NCBI RefSeq assembly: GCF_020497125.1
Contig: NC_059075.1
Coordinates: 46,660,003-46,724,002, forward strand
From: Mauremys mutica
Lineage: Eukaryota > Chordata > Testudines > Geoemydidae
Direction of reading: 5' to 3'
Length of the DNA stretch: 64,000 bases
Part shown: positions 36,347 through 48,804 of the stretch, piece after piece
Layout of the letters: every line of letters starts with the position of its first letter
Numbering within the stretch: the stretch's first letter is position 1
Notes under the pieces: model-generated
What the model was told of the DNA's origin: nothing
Seen by the model: only the letters and a program-made list of their open reading frames with translations
Database searches by the model: none
Position numbers and translations under genes: made by a program

Positions 36347-37010
36347 CGTCTACACTACAGGATTATTCCGATTTTACATAAACCGGTTTAGTAAAACAGA
36401 TTGTATAAAGTCGAGTGCACGTGGCCACACTAAGCACATTAATTCGGTGGTGTGCGTCCATGGTCCGAGGCTAGCATTGATTTCTGGAGCGTTGCACTGT
36501 GGGTAGCTATTCCGTAGCTATCCCATAGTTCCCGCAGTCTCCCCCGCCCCTTGGAATTCTGGGTTGAGATCCCAGTGCCTGATGGGGCAAAAATAATTGT
36601 CGCGGGTGGTTCTGGGTAAATGTCGTCAGTCATTCCTTCCTCTGAGAAAGCAACGGCAGACAATCATTTCGCGCCCTTCTTCCCTGGATTGCCCTGGCAG
36701 ACGCCATAGCATGGCAACCATGGAGCCTGTTTTGCCTTTTGTCACTGTCACCGTATGTGTACTGGATGCCGCTGACAGAGGCAATACAGCAGCGCTACAC
36801 AGCAGCATTCATTTGCTTTTGCATGATAGCAGAGACGGTTATCAGTCGTTCTGTACCATCTGCTGCCATTGTAAATTGGCAATGAGATGACAGTTATCAG
36901 TCGTTCTGTACTGTCTGCTGCTGTCATGGGTGCCCCTGGCTGAGGTCGGCCGGGGGCGCAAAGACAAAAATGGGAATGACTCCCCGACATACCCCGGTAG
37001 TATAGACAAG
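36347..37010. mobile_element. Harbinger-like non-autonomous element, about 660 bp
   Basis: Left end gtacgtctacactacagg; right end ggtagtatagacaagacc. Internal 'ttgcactgtgggtagctatt' and 'cccttggaattctgggttga' blocks; no intact gene. Adjacent to the preceding MITE with almost no gap. Confidence 0.65.
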
Positions 37011-37129
37011 ACCTTTGTGTGTCAGCATTTGCAATGATGGAACATATTGGGGTTTGCTTCTGCTTGAAGTAGGAGTAAAACTTGATAAACTCAATCAGAG
37101 CAAACCCTTCCAAGTCCATGTTTACACTT

Positions 37130-38500
37130 AAGGGTTAGCAATGGCCAAAGACTGTTGAATTGGGGCTACACCCAAATATATACAAGGCTTAGAGAAGCTA
37201 GATCCCTGCCCTTAAGTGTTTAAAAATCATAAAGAACATGACTAGATTGTAAATGCTAGTCATTTGGACTTTCTGCTCCCACAGAACACAGCTCCTATCT
37301 TAGTGGCACCAGTGATTCTGTACTTTAAAGTGGAAGTTACTTCCACTGAATAAGGGAAACAAAGTTAAAGTGTCTGGGGAAACATTTTGGAGGTGTGAGT
37401 ATTAAATTGCTTCAGTTTTGCAATGGAAAAACTAACAGTTAACTAAAATATGAAGAAAATTAAGTGGAATTACCGTAAGAAGAGTGATTAAAAATCTTTC
37501 ATGCACAATAGCGCCACCCTCCACATTCCATTAAAATTAACCTTTATTCATACAAACTAAAATGTTGCCTGAACCCTAGAATAATCCATTTTTGCTATTT
37601 AAAAAAACACATGATCCTTCCTGAATACTCCTGTTCTCGATGCTACTTTACTCAAGGGTACTTTGTGTCTAATTTTAGACTTGGACATTTATTTCTGGTG
37701 GTCAATACATAGTCACAACACTTGTGCTGGGGGATTTCCTAACTGAGTATACTCCCACGCCTGACTGTTTCTCAAGAAAGGAAGACATCAGACATACCAT
37801 CAACTACTTTTAGTCATAAAGAAAACAGATTATAGCACAAGTACAAGGAAAGAGCAGCAGAAGTTCCTTGCCTAAAAAGGCACAAATAAACCCTTTCTTG
37901 ATCTGCCAAATAATTCAAACAGTTATCTAAAAAATAAAGTTACCTAATTACTCTTCCATGTAACTGCATAATGCAAATGTTCTTCCTGTAATAAGATTCC
38001 ATGCAGCAGAATTTGTATGAAGGTTGCCACACCACTTAAGTGTGCAAATATCAGCTATGCAACTGGATAATTTGTTCAGCAGGAAGTCTTTGGAAGACAA
38101 TTGAAAAAAAATGGCACAAATACACACATGCCACTTGAGAAGTCTCATAATCAACTCCTCTCCATCTACAACATTTCATGTTAACTTGAGCCTGACAGCC
38201 TTACTGACCTCAGTGAGGACCAGTAAGTGCCTTTGACATGTTATTCAATCAAATCAAGGATTCCACCTCCAGCAGTGAACAGAAACTGATGCTTCAAAGA
38301 AAGGTGAAAGCATCCTGTAATTCAGCCTACTAATTGTGCATTGCCATGGAGAAAAAATACTTCCTAACATTTACAGGCAATTAATTTATTCCCTGAAAAT
38401 TTAGGATTGCTTTCCCTACATCATCTTAGCTTGCATAATTACAAGCGTTATCCAGTCTCAACAAATCCTACTAAATTACCTGTCTGAATGTATTTCTGTG
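37130..38500. other. PRORP intron, nothing recognised
   Basis: AT-rich. A region at 38340-38480 faintly resembles antisense LINE 3' sequence but is too degraded to call. Confidence 0.45.
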
Positions 38501-38526
38501 TTACTCAATACCAAATAAATTGCTCA

Positions 38527-38842
38527 ATACCTAAGCTGATTGGCACCGCAAGCCTGGGAGGCAGAAGAAGTGAAGCAGCGACGGCGTGCTCGGGGAGGAG
38601 GCGGAACAGGGGTGAGCTGGTTCGGGGAGTTCCCGTGTGCCACTGCCCCCCCCCTTACTTGTTGCAGGCAGCCCTCCCCGCGCCGCCCTGCCCCAGCTCC
38701 CTCCGCCTAAATGCCAGCAGCGACCGGGGCGGCTGAAGATCTGGCCGCCGCGGTCGCCGCAGAAGAAAATTCCGCCCCCCAAATCCTAGCACCCTAGGCG
38801 ACCGTCTAGGTCGCCTAATAGGTTGCACTGGCCCTGGATCCT
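38527..38842. repeat. GC-rich interspersed repeat
   Basis: Abrupt GC-rich block with 'cctaggcgaccgtctaggtc' and a C9 run at about 38646-38654. Borders fit an inserted non-autonomous element but no target duplication was found. Open frames here are compositional. Confidence 0.5.
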
Positions 38843-39190
38843 GCTAGTTCAGAGCCTATCATATTAAAAGTTTCTTCCCTGTATGCATTTGTTCTCATTT
38901 ATGAAAATTACATTTAAATTTTCCACTGCCCAATCCCTTAATTTAATTAGAACCTTCTTGAATTTCTCCTTAACTTTAGCATTTTCTAATAATTTAAACA
39001 ATTTGGAGTTCAAAATATTTTACTAAATTAGGCTTGGATGAGCTCTGTGTAAGTGCAGCTCTGTGCCTGCCTGGAGCCCTACTAAAACCACAGGAATCTG
39101 CCTGCACAGAGGTCACTGCAGGATCTGGGTCCAACTGTTCACATAGTCTTCCAAACAGTAAATAAATATGTCAAAGCTGCTCCCAATTCT

Positions 39191-39610
39191 GATCTCTGAT
39201 CACAGAGTCACAGACTTTAAGGTCAGAAGGGACGATTATGATCGTCTAGTCTGACCTCCTGCACAACGCAGGCCACAGAATCTCACCCACCCCTGTAATA
39301 AACCCCCAACCTATATCTGAGTTATTGAAGTCCTCAAATCATGGTTTAAAGAATTCAAGGTGCAGAGAATCCTCCAGCAAGTGACCCGTGCCCCACACTG
39401 CAGAGGAAGACGAAAACCCCCCAGGGCCTTTGCGAATCTGCCCTGGAGGAAAATTCCTTCCCGACCCCAAATATGGTGATCAGCTAAACCCTGAGCAAGA
39501 CTCACCAGCCAGACACCCAGGAAAGAATTATCTGTAGTAACTCAGATCCCACCCCATCTAACATCCCATCACAGGCCACTGGGTATATTTACCACTAATA
39601 CATCTGCAAA
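39191..39610 (-). mobile_element. CR1 LINE 3' end, antisense
   Basis: Begins 'atcacagagtcacagacttt' and runs through 'gtctgacctcctgcacaacg', 'cctccagcaagtgacccgtg' and 'gaggaaaattccttcccgac'. These are reverse complements of blocks at the 3' end of the CR1 at 59830-62960. Confidence 0.8.
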
Positions 39611-40466
39611 AAGCTGAAATGGTAATTTGACCTTTAAAAATATTGCAATAAGATTTTTATATTTTTAAGTCACTTTTCTGTTGAGAACAAGTATAAACAA
39701 TTTCAGGGCAAAAGGTATTTTTTCATATATTATAAGTGCCTAAAAATAAGGGCTTAGAAGGATAGTGTAGTCATAACTCTGGACACTTTAACGAGGGATC
39801 AAATGTAACAGTGAAGTCAGCGGGAGAAGAGTGTGTTCAGCACATTTAAGGATGAGACCCTAATTCATTAAGCCTCACAACACCCCTCTGGAGGAAGTAA
39901 ATAATCATCTCCCCATTTTACAGAGGTTTATAATGAGACAGGGAAGTTGGATGACTCATACCATGAGTTAGCAGAATAGGTGACAGAATCCTTAAATCCT
40001 GACTTTCAATCATCTGCTCTTATCACTACATCACACACTGTACAGTGTGTCATATTTTCAAAGGTCAGGCTCTTTGTATAAAAACCTTCCTCCTCTGGAC
40101 ATTATTGGGAACGCTTGTCAGGTGGGAATTCCCTACATACTTCTCCAGGAAAGCATGATGTGTAATGACTCAGCCAAACGTGGCTCACCTGTTTGATAGG
40201 TGTAGCTCAAACAAATAAATCACCACAAAGGGAAGACAGCTTTGCTATTAATAATTCACATCAGATGGCTTCTAAACATTCTAGCAGGCCTTAGTAATTC
40301 AGGCATACACAAGCAGAAACAAATCCCTTCAGATATTCTGACCATAGCTAACAGTTGATAACTTGTGTGTTGTCATAGAGCAGTGGTACAAGCCTGCCCA
40401 ATGCTACTGTTGTGGAAATTGATAAAAAAGACTGCTGCAGTGACCCCAGCCATTGGTGGCATTACT

Positions 40467-43400
40467 GAGGCCTGACCTATGCTACAAAGTTAGGTCGACA
40501 TAAGTCGCCTTGCGTTGATCTGTTTGTGTGTGCGTTTACACTTAAATTTGTCTCTGGCTGATGTATACACCCTGTTACGTGACAGAGTAAAACCACCTCT
40601 CTGAATGGCGCAGAGCCATGGTTGATATAGTGTGAGTGTGGACGCTGCATGACCCGTGTTGGCCCTAACAGCTTAACCCTTAACCCTCCAGCAGCTGTCC
40701 CATAATGCCCCATTCCCTGTGACAGTGACCACTCTGGTTACAATTGTCTGTTTACTGCTCAGGGGTCACAGAGACCCCTCTTTAAAGCCTTCCATGTATT
40801 TTTGAAATGCCTCTTCCCGATTGCCCAATTTTATGAGCATACCTACCAGCTCACCCTTGTTGTGTGCAACTGCCCAACTGACTATGTTGCCTCCATGCAC
40901 ACAGAGAAGTACTAGACATAATCCTGCCTGGAGTAAACAGGAAGTATTGGAGCTCCTGGGCCTGTGGGAAGAAGAGGCTGTGCAGGCACAGCTCTGGTTC
41001 AGCTGTAGAAAGATGCACATCTATGAGCAGATTGCACCGGGGATGCAGGCAATGGGCATGACAGGGATCAGCAGCAGTGCTGCATGACAGTGAAGGAACT
41101 TTGCCAGGGATACCACAAGGCAAGAATGTGCAACAATAGATCTGGTGCTGTACTGCAGACCTAGCACTTCTACAACAAGCTGCATATCATACTTGGCAGA
41201 GACCCAACCAGCACCCCACAGGTCACTGTGGATAGGTTGGAGAAGCCTGAGACAGAGACCCTTGCTGTGAATTGCGAGGAGGAGAAGGAGGAAGATGCGG
41301 CAGAGGACTCCGGCCATGCCATGAGCTAAGACTTGTTTGAGACTCCTTCAGAGTCTAGCCTGTCCCACCAGGCGAGTGTGGTTGAGCCTGATGAAGAGGA
41401 AGAAACTCAAATAAATGTGTGCATACGGTTTTCCTTATGTTTAAATTTAAAGATAGTACCTGATCCATTCCCAGGTTAACAAGACCAGAGTATCAACTTT
41501 TCATTGTTTTGCTCATATGAGAAGAGGTAGTGGTACAAGAAATAGAGGCAGAGTTGGCATCTGCTTATCATTTCCCTGTTAGTGTTAGGTGGGGAGCCAT
41601 GTGGAACACTTTGTTTATGTGCATAGGGATGCCCCTTTTATCCTCCAGAGAGATCTCGATGAAACTTTCATGAAGATACTTTGCAATCCTCTCCCAAAAG
41701 TTTCTATGGATGGCTGCCTTATTTCTGTCTCCATGGTAGAACAGTTTCCCACGCCACTCTGTGATGTGTTTGACTGGCACCATTGTAGTAAAGTGGCTAG
41801 TGGCATATATGCCTGGGCAGCTTCTGAATGTCATTTCTATGGATGTCAGCAGCTGTATTCTCTGTGCTTTTGTCACCCTCAGGAGTGAAAATATCAGCTA
41901 AAATCACCACTGCCTGGTGAAAATAATGCTAACATTCAGTGTCATTGCCTTATATTTCATACCTATGGAACAAGAATCAAAATTTTATAGCTTCATACAA
42001 CAGAAAATCCTCCCCCCTTGCTCCTGGCCGGTCGTACTCCCCAGGGCTGGGGCTGGAGAACAATACTGTGCAGAGGCACTCCAAACTGTAGTGTCAATAA
42101 GCATTTCTTATTAAAAGTGTTTATGGGAATAAGGGAAGGGAGTTTTGAAACTTATCTTTCTCTTTCCGTTGTGACTGTAAATCCAGTGGCACACCTGTCT
42201 GGTTTTAGCAGCTTCTGACAGGCTGCCTGCAGGAGTGCCCCCTTCATGCTCAGAGAACACCTGACCCTGATGAAGATGAGAAAGAAGAGGACAAGAGAGA
42301 CCATATTCTGAGAGATCCTCCAAGCTACTGCTGCATCAGACTGAACAAAGGGCTTGGAGGGCCTCCCCAATAGGACCAAAAGGATGCAGAAGGAAAAAAG
42401 AGGGCAGAAGAAAGGCCCAGGAGTCCCAGCAGGACAAGGAGTGGGAAATGCACCAGGACATAATGGAGTCTTCTCAGGCAGCAAACTCAAATGGTGCAGA
42501 CTCTTGTTGACCTACAGGTCCAAAAATTCCAGACTCTCCACCCTTTGCAGTTCTTGAAGAACTCCATGGTCACTGCTTATTACACATACCACGTGACACC
42601 ACCGGCATCCTTACACCTACTACTCCACGCAGGGGGACAGCGAGGAAAACCACAGTTGATGTATGTGTAGCCACAACAGACTACATTTATTTACTCATGT
42701 GGTCACATATTTATTTCCTTTTTAATTCTAAAATTTTCACCTTGTTAACTTATGTTTAAAATGTGTTTAACATTGCCTGTGTGGTTTTTTGCATGTTGAT
42801 CTTCTGCACTGTTTTCCCACTCAGTGAAGTTTATTTTTGGAGAATTAAATTATCTTTATGAGTTCACTACAAATATTGTAGAATACATAGCAGTAGTGAG
42901 AGCAAACAGTACTTTAAATGCACACCAATCATCACAGAACACATAGCTTTAGGAAAACAACCAGTCCTGTTTATAAGTGTACTGGAAGCACACACAGTTT
43001 TTAGAGGCATGTGAAGTGCCAAGCTCAGAGAACACTCCAGCCACTCTACTGCAACTGACATTAAAGTGCTCTTTCAAAGCCTCCTCAACTGCATCGCTCC
43101 ACGTTGGGCTCTTGTAATGTCCGCTGCGTCTGGATGGTCAAACTCGGCAGACAGCCGCTCCTCCACCCTGGCATCAGCTTTTCCCCTTTTGCCTCACAGA
43201 TATTATGCAGGACAGCTATTATTATAGGCAGCTATAACCACTGGAATGTTTTTTTCATTGAGACCCAATCTAGTGAGTAAACAATACCAGCGTCCCTTCA
43301 ATCTATCAAAAGTACATTCAACTGTCCTTCTGTACCTACTGAGCTAGCAGCTGAATTTTTCCTTGGTGCTGTCGAGGTGTACGGCTTCATGAGGCAGGGA

Positions 43401-43786
43401 GCAAAGAGTAGACTGGGTCCCTCAGACTCACTACTGACATTTTAGCATCACCAATGGTAGTTTGCTGGATGCGAAAGAAAGTCCCTGCTTGCAGCTTTCT
43501 GAACAGTCTGTGTTCTAAAAGATGCAAATGTGATGGGTTGTAACAACTGGGCCAACGGGGGGCAAAAATGTCCCAAAAGGCATTGCGCCAAAGGGTGGCA
43601 TGTGGCATACTGATATATCTACCCATGGTGCACCACACTTGACACTGATACAAACACTCCTGGTGAGTACATGCAGCACTGACACAAGCAGCCAAGTATG
43701 CACGTATTCGGGTGATATACAAACTTTGGTGGCTGTGTGACAACAAAACTTGTATCAACCAAAGTTTGTAGTGTAGACATGGCCTA
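40467..43786. mobile_element. Decayed PIF/Harbinger DNA transposon, about 3.3 kb
   Basis: Left end gaggcctgacctatgctac and right end 'tagtgtagacatggccta' are degraded inverses. Inside are remnants of the two genes expected of this superfamily, in convergent order: a Myb/SANT-like gene on plus (40905-41410) and a DDE transposase on minus (about 43000-43840). A 103-codon minus frame at 41568-41876 is non-coding filler by my reading. A target duplication could not be fixed. Confidence 0.8.
40905..41410 (+). pseudogene. Myb/SANT-like protein of PIF/Harbinger, degraded
   Basis: A frame reads PAWSKQEVLELLGLWEEEAV then CRKMHIYEQIAPGM, the trihelix Myb/SANT-like fold with its Trp residues. After a frameshift the text VKELCQGYHKA, FYNKLHIILG and DLFETPSESS continues, ending in an acidic tail EPDEEEETQ. 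At least two in-frame stops (before HFYNK and DLFE) show it is dead. In this superfamily the Myb-like partner binds the transposon ends and helps the transposase enter the nucleus. Confidence 0.75.
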
Positions 43787-43840
43787 AGTACTACTGTGAG
43801 GCTGGGAGTGAAAACGCGGCATGTTGTGGATACATTCACT
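43000..43840 (-). pseudogene. PIF/Harbinger DDE transposase, degraded
   Basis: On the minus strand, DPVYSLLPAS matches the second-Asp region (D.AYPL) and, after frame changes, SRYRRTVECTFDRLKGRW and LLTRLGLN match the third acidic residue region (VE..F.RLK.RW) of the PIF/HARBI1 transposase. The upstream 150-codon frame (43387-43839) contains other decayed parts. Multiple stops separate the blocks. Confidence 0.75.
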
Positions 43841-44076
43841 TCACTTTTTAATATTATTTGTTTTTGTTTTAATTTACAATGAGTAGAAGGTGTTCAATAA
43901 GACAGATTGTATACCTTGTCTCCATGATCAAATATAGACATAACTGTGGAGGGCTGGGGGGGGAAGAGATATGGTAGCGTTCCCCCACCACAATCAGTTA
44001 GGAATTTGGGGTGCTGCCCCTTAAATTTAAACAACATGAGAGGGTCTGATGGAGGTAGCTGACTCTACATATATGT

Positions 44077-44514
44077 CAAGTATCAGAGGGGTAGCTGTGT
44101 TAGTCTGGTTCTGTAGAAGCAGCAAAGAATCCTGTGGCACCTTATAGACTAACAGACGTTTTGCAGCATGAGCTTTCGTGGGTGAATACCCACTTCTTCG
44201 GATGCAAGTGGTGGAAATTTCTAGGGGCAGGTATATATAAGCAAGCAAGAAGCAAGCTAGAGATAACGAGGTTAGATCAATCAGGGAGGATGAGGCCCTG
44301 TTCTAGCACACCTCAACTGCTAGAACAGGGCCCCATCCTCCCTGATTGATCTAACCTCGTTATCTCTAGCTTGCTTCTTGCTTGCTTATATATACCTGCC
44401 CCTGGAAATTTCCACCACTTGCATCCGAAGAAGTGGGTATTCACCCACGAAAGCTCATGCTGCAAAACGTCTGTTAGTCTATAAGGTGCCACAGGATTCT
44501 TTGCTGCTTCTACA
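44077..44514. mobile_element. Penelope-like fold-back with 197-bp arms
   Basis: Arms 44112-44308 and 44318-44514 are inverse copies with only about two mismatches, separated by 9 bp (cacctcaac). The left copy also keeps the element terminus 'tatcagaggggtagctgtgt'. The 12-mer tctacatatatg lies at both borders (44064-44075 and 44509-44520). The terminal sequence is the second subfamily, shared with 55872-55999, and has the CCGAAGA-stem-GAAA core on each arm. Confidence 0.9.
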
Positions 44515-44529
44515 TATATGGTAGTTCCA

Positions 44530-45880
44530 TGGTAGCAGATTCAGTTTATTAAAACATTGTAGTTCCCAACATGGTCAGCACGCTTGAATTTTGCAAGCAT
44601 AGACTGGACTGCAACCGTGACAGAACCCTATCAAAGTCCAAGGCAATCATGTGATTCAGTAACACAGTTAAAACATGACTTTGTTACATCTACATTGCAA
44701 GTCTGAACAATATATCAAGCATGTTCGAGGACCACCTTGTGGCTTTTCCAAGTTGAAGCACAAATGGGACTGCAACCGTGATAGAACCCTATTAAAGGGA
44801 GTCATTACAAGTAAAGAGTTTGCTTTAACTTTGAACTTTGTATCAGAATTTTAAACATTATGTAAAGTTGTTTAGTTTTTATTTCTTTCACCCACTGTTA
44901 AGGCTAGGCTCTGTTATATTACCCACCCATTTTCCATCACCCTTTTTATTTTATTGATTTCATTAGGAATGCTTGTGAAAATAACAAACTTTACAGACCC
45001 TTGTGTGGCCAACATAAATAGAAAATCGTAGGCACCACTCAATCACAGATTGTGATTTTAGTATTGGAATGATTTCCAGACTTTGACACAGGATGAAAAT
45101 GATCAAGTCATCCTTGCCTTTTGGTGAATCTGTAATCTCAAGAACTTTGGGGGAATATTCTTTTTTTTTTTTTTTAATATTTATTAGGGGTGTTGTCATG
45201 CTGCTCTGACTTCCTTACGCCAATTTGGATGGGGAAGAGAAGAAGGCCCGAGGATGGGCTTTGATTAATCTATTTTCAATAAAAGAATCAATCCTAATTC
45301 ATATTTAAAGGAAGAACAGGAATGGGTTCAAAAATGTTATGTTAAACCTACATATCAGTTCTGAATGAACCCACTGTCTAGGCTTAATTCAGGAATAGGT
45401 TTTAACTTTGTTTGGGGGGAAAAAAGTATTTTTCCCTGGATGAAAATTAACTGTGCTTCCAAGTTTGCTAAAAACATCCCGAGTGCATCATTACAAAGAT
45501 GGAAAATACTGTGCATAGACAGCACAGTGATGGATGCACTCCATGGAGAAAGAAATAAAATCAACACTTGTATAAAACTTCCAGTATTAATGAGGTCACA
45601 GAACAATGCATTCTGAGGCACCTTTTGACACTCTGGAAATGCAGCAGATTTTTGTGGTGAGGGGATTACTTTTTCAATGAAAGGTATGACTGAACACTTA
45701 TTTCTGTGCTAACTGCCTCTACCATGCTGAAAACTGCAGTAGGGGCATTTATCACAGAAGTCTAAGATTAGCTCAAAATTTAACAAACTTCTGCAGTTCA
45801 CCTTTAAAAGCCTGAATTTAATTAAAATTTTCCCACTGACTTTCAATTGAAAGTGAAACTTGCTCGCCATGTTCCTGAAA
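44530..45880. other. PRORP intron, nothing recognised
   Basis: AT-rich. A duplicated phrase 'gactgcaaccgtgaYagaaccctat' at 44609-44633 and 44769-44793 is the only structure noticed. Confidence 0.5.
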
Positions 45881-45894
45881 CAGTGCTGAATACA

Positions 45895-46010
45895 GTTTGT
45901 CCTGGTCTATGCCTGCAGTTCAGCTTGCAGAGGTCAGCTGCACCTGTTGCCAATACCTATTGACAACAACAGGTAAATTTTCCCAGCATAGACAAACCTA
46001 GAGAGCTACC
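45895..46010. mobile_element. Small TCTACAC-like MITE
   Basis: Left 'tgtcctggtctatgcctgca', right 'gcatagacaaacctagag'; about 116 bp and non-coding. Confidence 0.5.
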
Positions 46011-46019
46011 TCAGCCCAC

Positions 46020-46945
46020 CTTACTTTGTAAACTAATTCTGGCTGCACCTTCCTTATCTCTCATCAGAACCCTCTATCTAGCTATCTTAGGTTTTAGAAC
46101 TGCCCCCCATCACTGTAGCATCGGAGAGCCTTCCATGTAAAATCAACAGCAATAGCAAAGTCCTTAGTGATTTTATGGACTCTCTGGTATTGCTCTCTTT
46201 TTGGGATAAAACTGCTTAGTGTAGGGTTTTTTATTTTTAAATTTTTTATTATTTTACTAATAATTGTATTATTAGCTAGAAAAAAGGGGAAAAAAGGGGA
46301 ATCACATCCAAAAGAAACTTCAGGTTTGCAATTATTTTTGCTACAAGTGAAGACAAATGCTAAATTAGACACCAAACTCAAGTTTCTATCAAGCTGGCAC
46401 TGTAGGCTTTGGTAACACAAAGCTTGAGCTCCTCTGGTTTGAAGGGTTCTATTGAATGCCTTTCCTTTGATCCTTCCTATTCAGGGAATTTAGCATATAA
46501 TTCAAATGTGTACAGAGTTTTTGTAATTGGAATTTTTGGGAAACAGTAGCAATATTAGAATACAACACTGACCAATATACTTCCACCCTTCCACCTTCTC
46601 TATGAGTTGACATAAGCTATGAGACAGCAGGAGTGAGTTTTCCATATGTGATGTATGAAGGTCAGGAACTATCTAATCAAAAAAACATAATTATCCTTCT
46701 CCCAGAAAGAGATGTTCTTTTAGAAAATTAGACATTTAAAAAAGCAAATATTTAATCTAAGCGTGTTATATTATTATTATTTACAGTACTCAGAAGCATG
46801 CTAGGCTTTCAGAATGTTACAACAGTTCAAGCAACGTATGACTAAAGAACATTATTTAGTTGCACAACTCCTGTGAATAGTCTTTCTGAAATCTCAGCTG
46901 CAGTCAGTCAAACACATTCCTCAATCCACAAAAAAATGTACTGTA
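46020..46945. other. PRORP intron, nothing recognised
   Basis: AT-rich; the overlapping open frames at 46094-46420 on both strands have no domain. Confidence 0.5.
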
Positions 46946-46954
46946 AATTCTTTG

Positions 46955-48800
46955 AGATGTGATCCCTATCTGTATTCCACAGGTGGGTACGCATGCACAC
47001 ATGCGCCCGAGTCTGGAAATTCTTCAAAGCAGTGTCCATTGGCCCACACATGCATCATAGATCTCCTTGGGCTCCTGCTCAAGGATATAAGAGTCAGTGA
47101 GAGTCAATATCTCTCTAGTTCCTCCTCTTACTACAATCCCACAGGATCCAAAGCAGAGGAGTTAGAGGGTTAGTAGTAGAATATAGATAGGGACCACACA
47201 TCTCAAAGAACTTATAGTTACAATAAGTAACCTCCATTTCTTCTTTGAGTGATGGTCCCTATGTGTATTCCACATGTATATGATTGGCAAGAGTGCTCCG
47301 ATTGGTGATAGGTACGAGGAAGCTTGTAGAAAAGATGTCTGAAATGCTGCAGAACCCACCGCTGCATCCGCAGCTGAGGCATGAACTAAAGCATAGTGTG
47401 TCATGAAGATCTGGATAGAACTCCAGGTGGCTGCCTTACAGATGACGTGCACTGGAATGTCATATAGGAATGCTGTGGAGGCAGCCTTTGCTCATGTGTA
47501 GTGAGCTGTGACTCTCCCAGGAGAAGGGATTTTTGGTACCTTGTAGCACTCAAGGATGCATCCTGAGACCCATTTAGAAATCCTCTGGGATATGGCTTGA
47601 CCATGAGATCTTTTCGTTGTAACAATCAAAAGTCTCAGTGATTTTCTAATGGGTTTGGTTCTCAGAAGGTAGAATGTCAAGGCACCTGGACATTGAGGAA
47701 ATGAAGTCTCTTGTCTTCAGTGGAAGCGTGGGGTTCCAGGAAGAATACAGATAAATGTATACTTTGATTGATGTGAAACTCAGAAACAATCCTGGGGAGC
47801 AACTTGGGGTGTAGTCAGAGAGAAACCTTTTCTTTGTGAAAAACTGTGTAAAGGAGGGTCTGACATGATTTCTCCAAACTCGCTGACCCTTCTGGCTACA
47901 GTGATAGCCATTAAGAATGCCACCTTAACAAATAGGTGGGTCATGGAACATGTTGCCATGGGTTTGAAAGGCTGACTTGTGAGTTTCGACAGGGGATGAT
48001 TAAGGTTCCATTGAGATGTAGGTTTGATTGCTGGTGGGAAGATCCTGATTAGGCCTTTCATAAACAGTACAGTTGCTGGATGAATAAAAATGGAACGTTC
48101 TTCTACCAGAAGGAAGAAGGCACTAATCGCTGCTAGGTGTATTTGCAACAACAGAAAGACCTGAGATCTCCAGGAAAAGGAGCTCGTTTAGGACAATTGG
48201 GATGCTTGCAGCGCCTGGAAAATGTTGGTGGAGTTGTGTTCAGGCCGAAAGGCATCTCCATTTGGCCAGATGGCAGATTCCAGTAGAATCTTCTTTACTT
48301 TGGTTAAGGATAGCCTGAATGAGGGCTGCTGAGCATGAGCGTTCTACTTCTGATGCCCATCCAAACACCAGGATGTGAGGTGGAGTGAGCCCGAATTGGA
48401 GTGCTTGATTTTCCCCTGTCTCCTGGGTTAAGAAGTCTGGGAATGGGTGGATCCTGAGTGGGAAATGGACAGACATTGTTAGAAGTTCTATGAACCAGAA
48501 CTGCTTGGGTGCTAGGAGAATGACCTTGGCTCAGTCTTGACGTACCTTCCTTATGAGTTGTGGAAGCATAGGAATGGGAGGAAAGGCATATCTGAGATTG
48601 TTTGTCCAGGACAGAAGAGCATCATCCTGGGAGCAACAATCCTTGGGTCCCCTGGAGCAATATAGGGAGAGCTTTCTGTTCGTTTGGGATATAAAGAGGT
48701 ACAGTGCGCATGGTCTGAAAAGGGATGCTGGTGACATTGTGGAGGCATGCTACATCAGAGTCCTGGCTTCATATAGAACAATTCTAGAGCATCGGCCTCC
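46955..48800 (-). pseudogene. DIRS-like retrotransposon relic with tyrosine recombinase
   Basis: Read on the minus strand from the right: AFPPIPMLPQLIRKVRQD and HLTSWCLDGHQK (post-RT region), then VKVAFLMAITVARRVSE (first catalytic Arg), then TAHYT with a stop where the HxxR Arg belongs, then CKAATWSSIQIFMTHYAL (box with the catalytic Tyr). This order fits DIRS-group elements, which integrate with a tyrosine recombinase. Stops and frameshifts are frequent. The downstream end carries repeated 'gatccctatctgtattccac'-type sequence in direct and inverted copies (46956-47276), as expected for DIRS termini. Confidence 0.75.
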
Positions 48801-48804
48801 GTGA

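Noticed and set aside
38161..38190. Minus-strand VVDG match considered for the PRORP catalytic VIDGLN exon
   Set aside because: The following residues are not LN and no flanking acceptor, donor or family sequence is present.
40766..41123. Minus-strand frames opposite the Myb-like sequence
   Set aside because: Antisense shadows of the degraded Myb/SANT-like gene on the plus strand.
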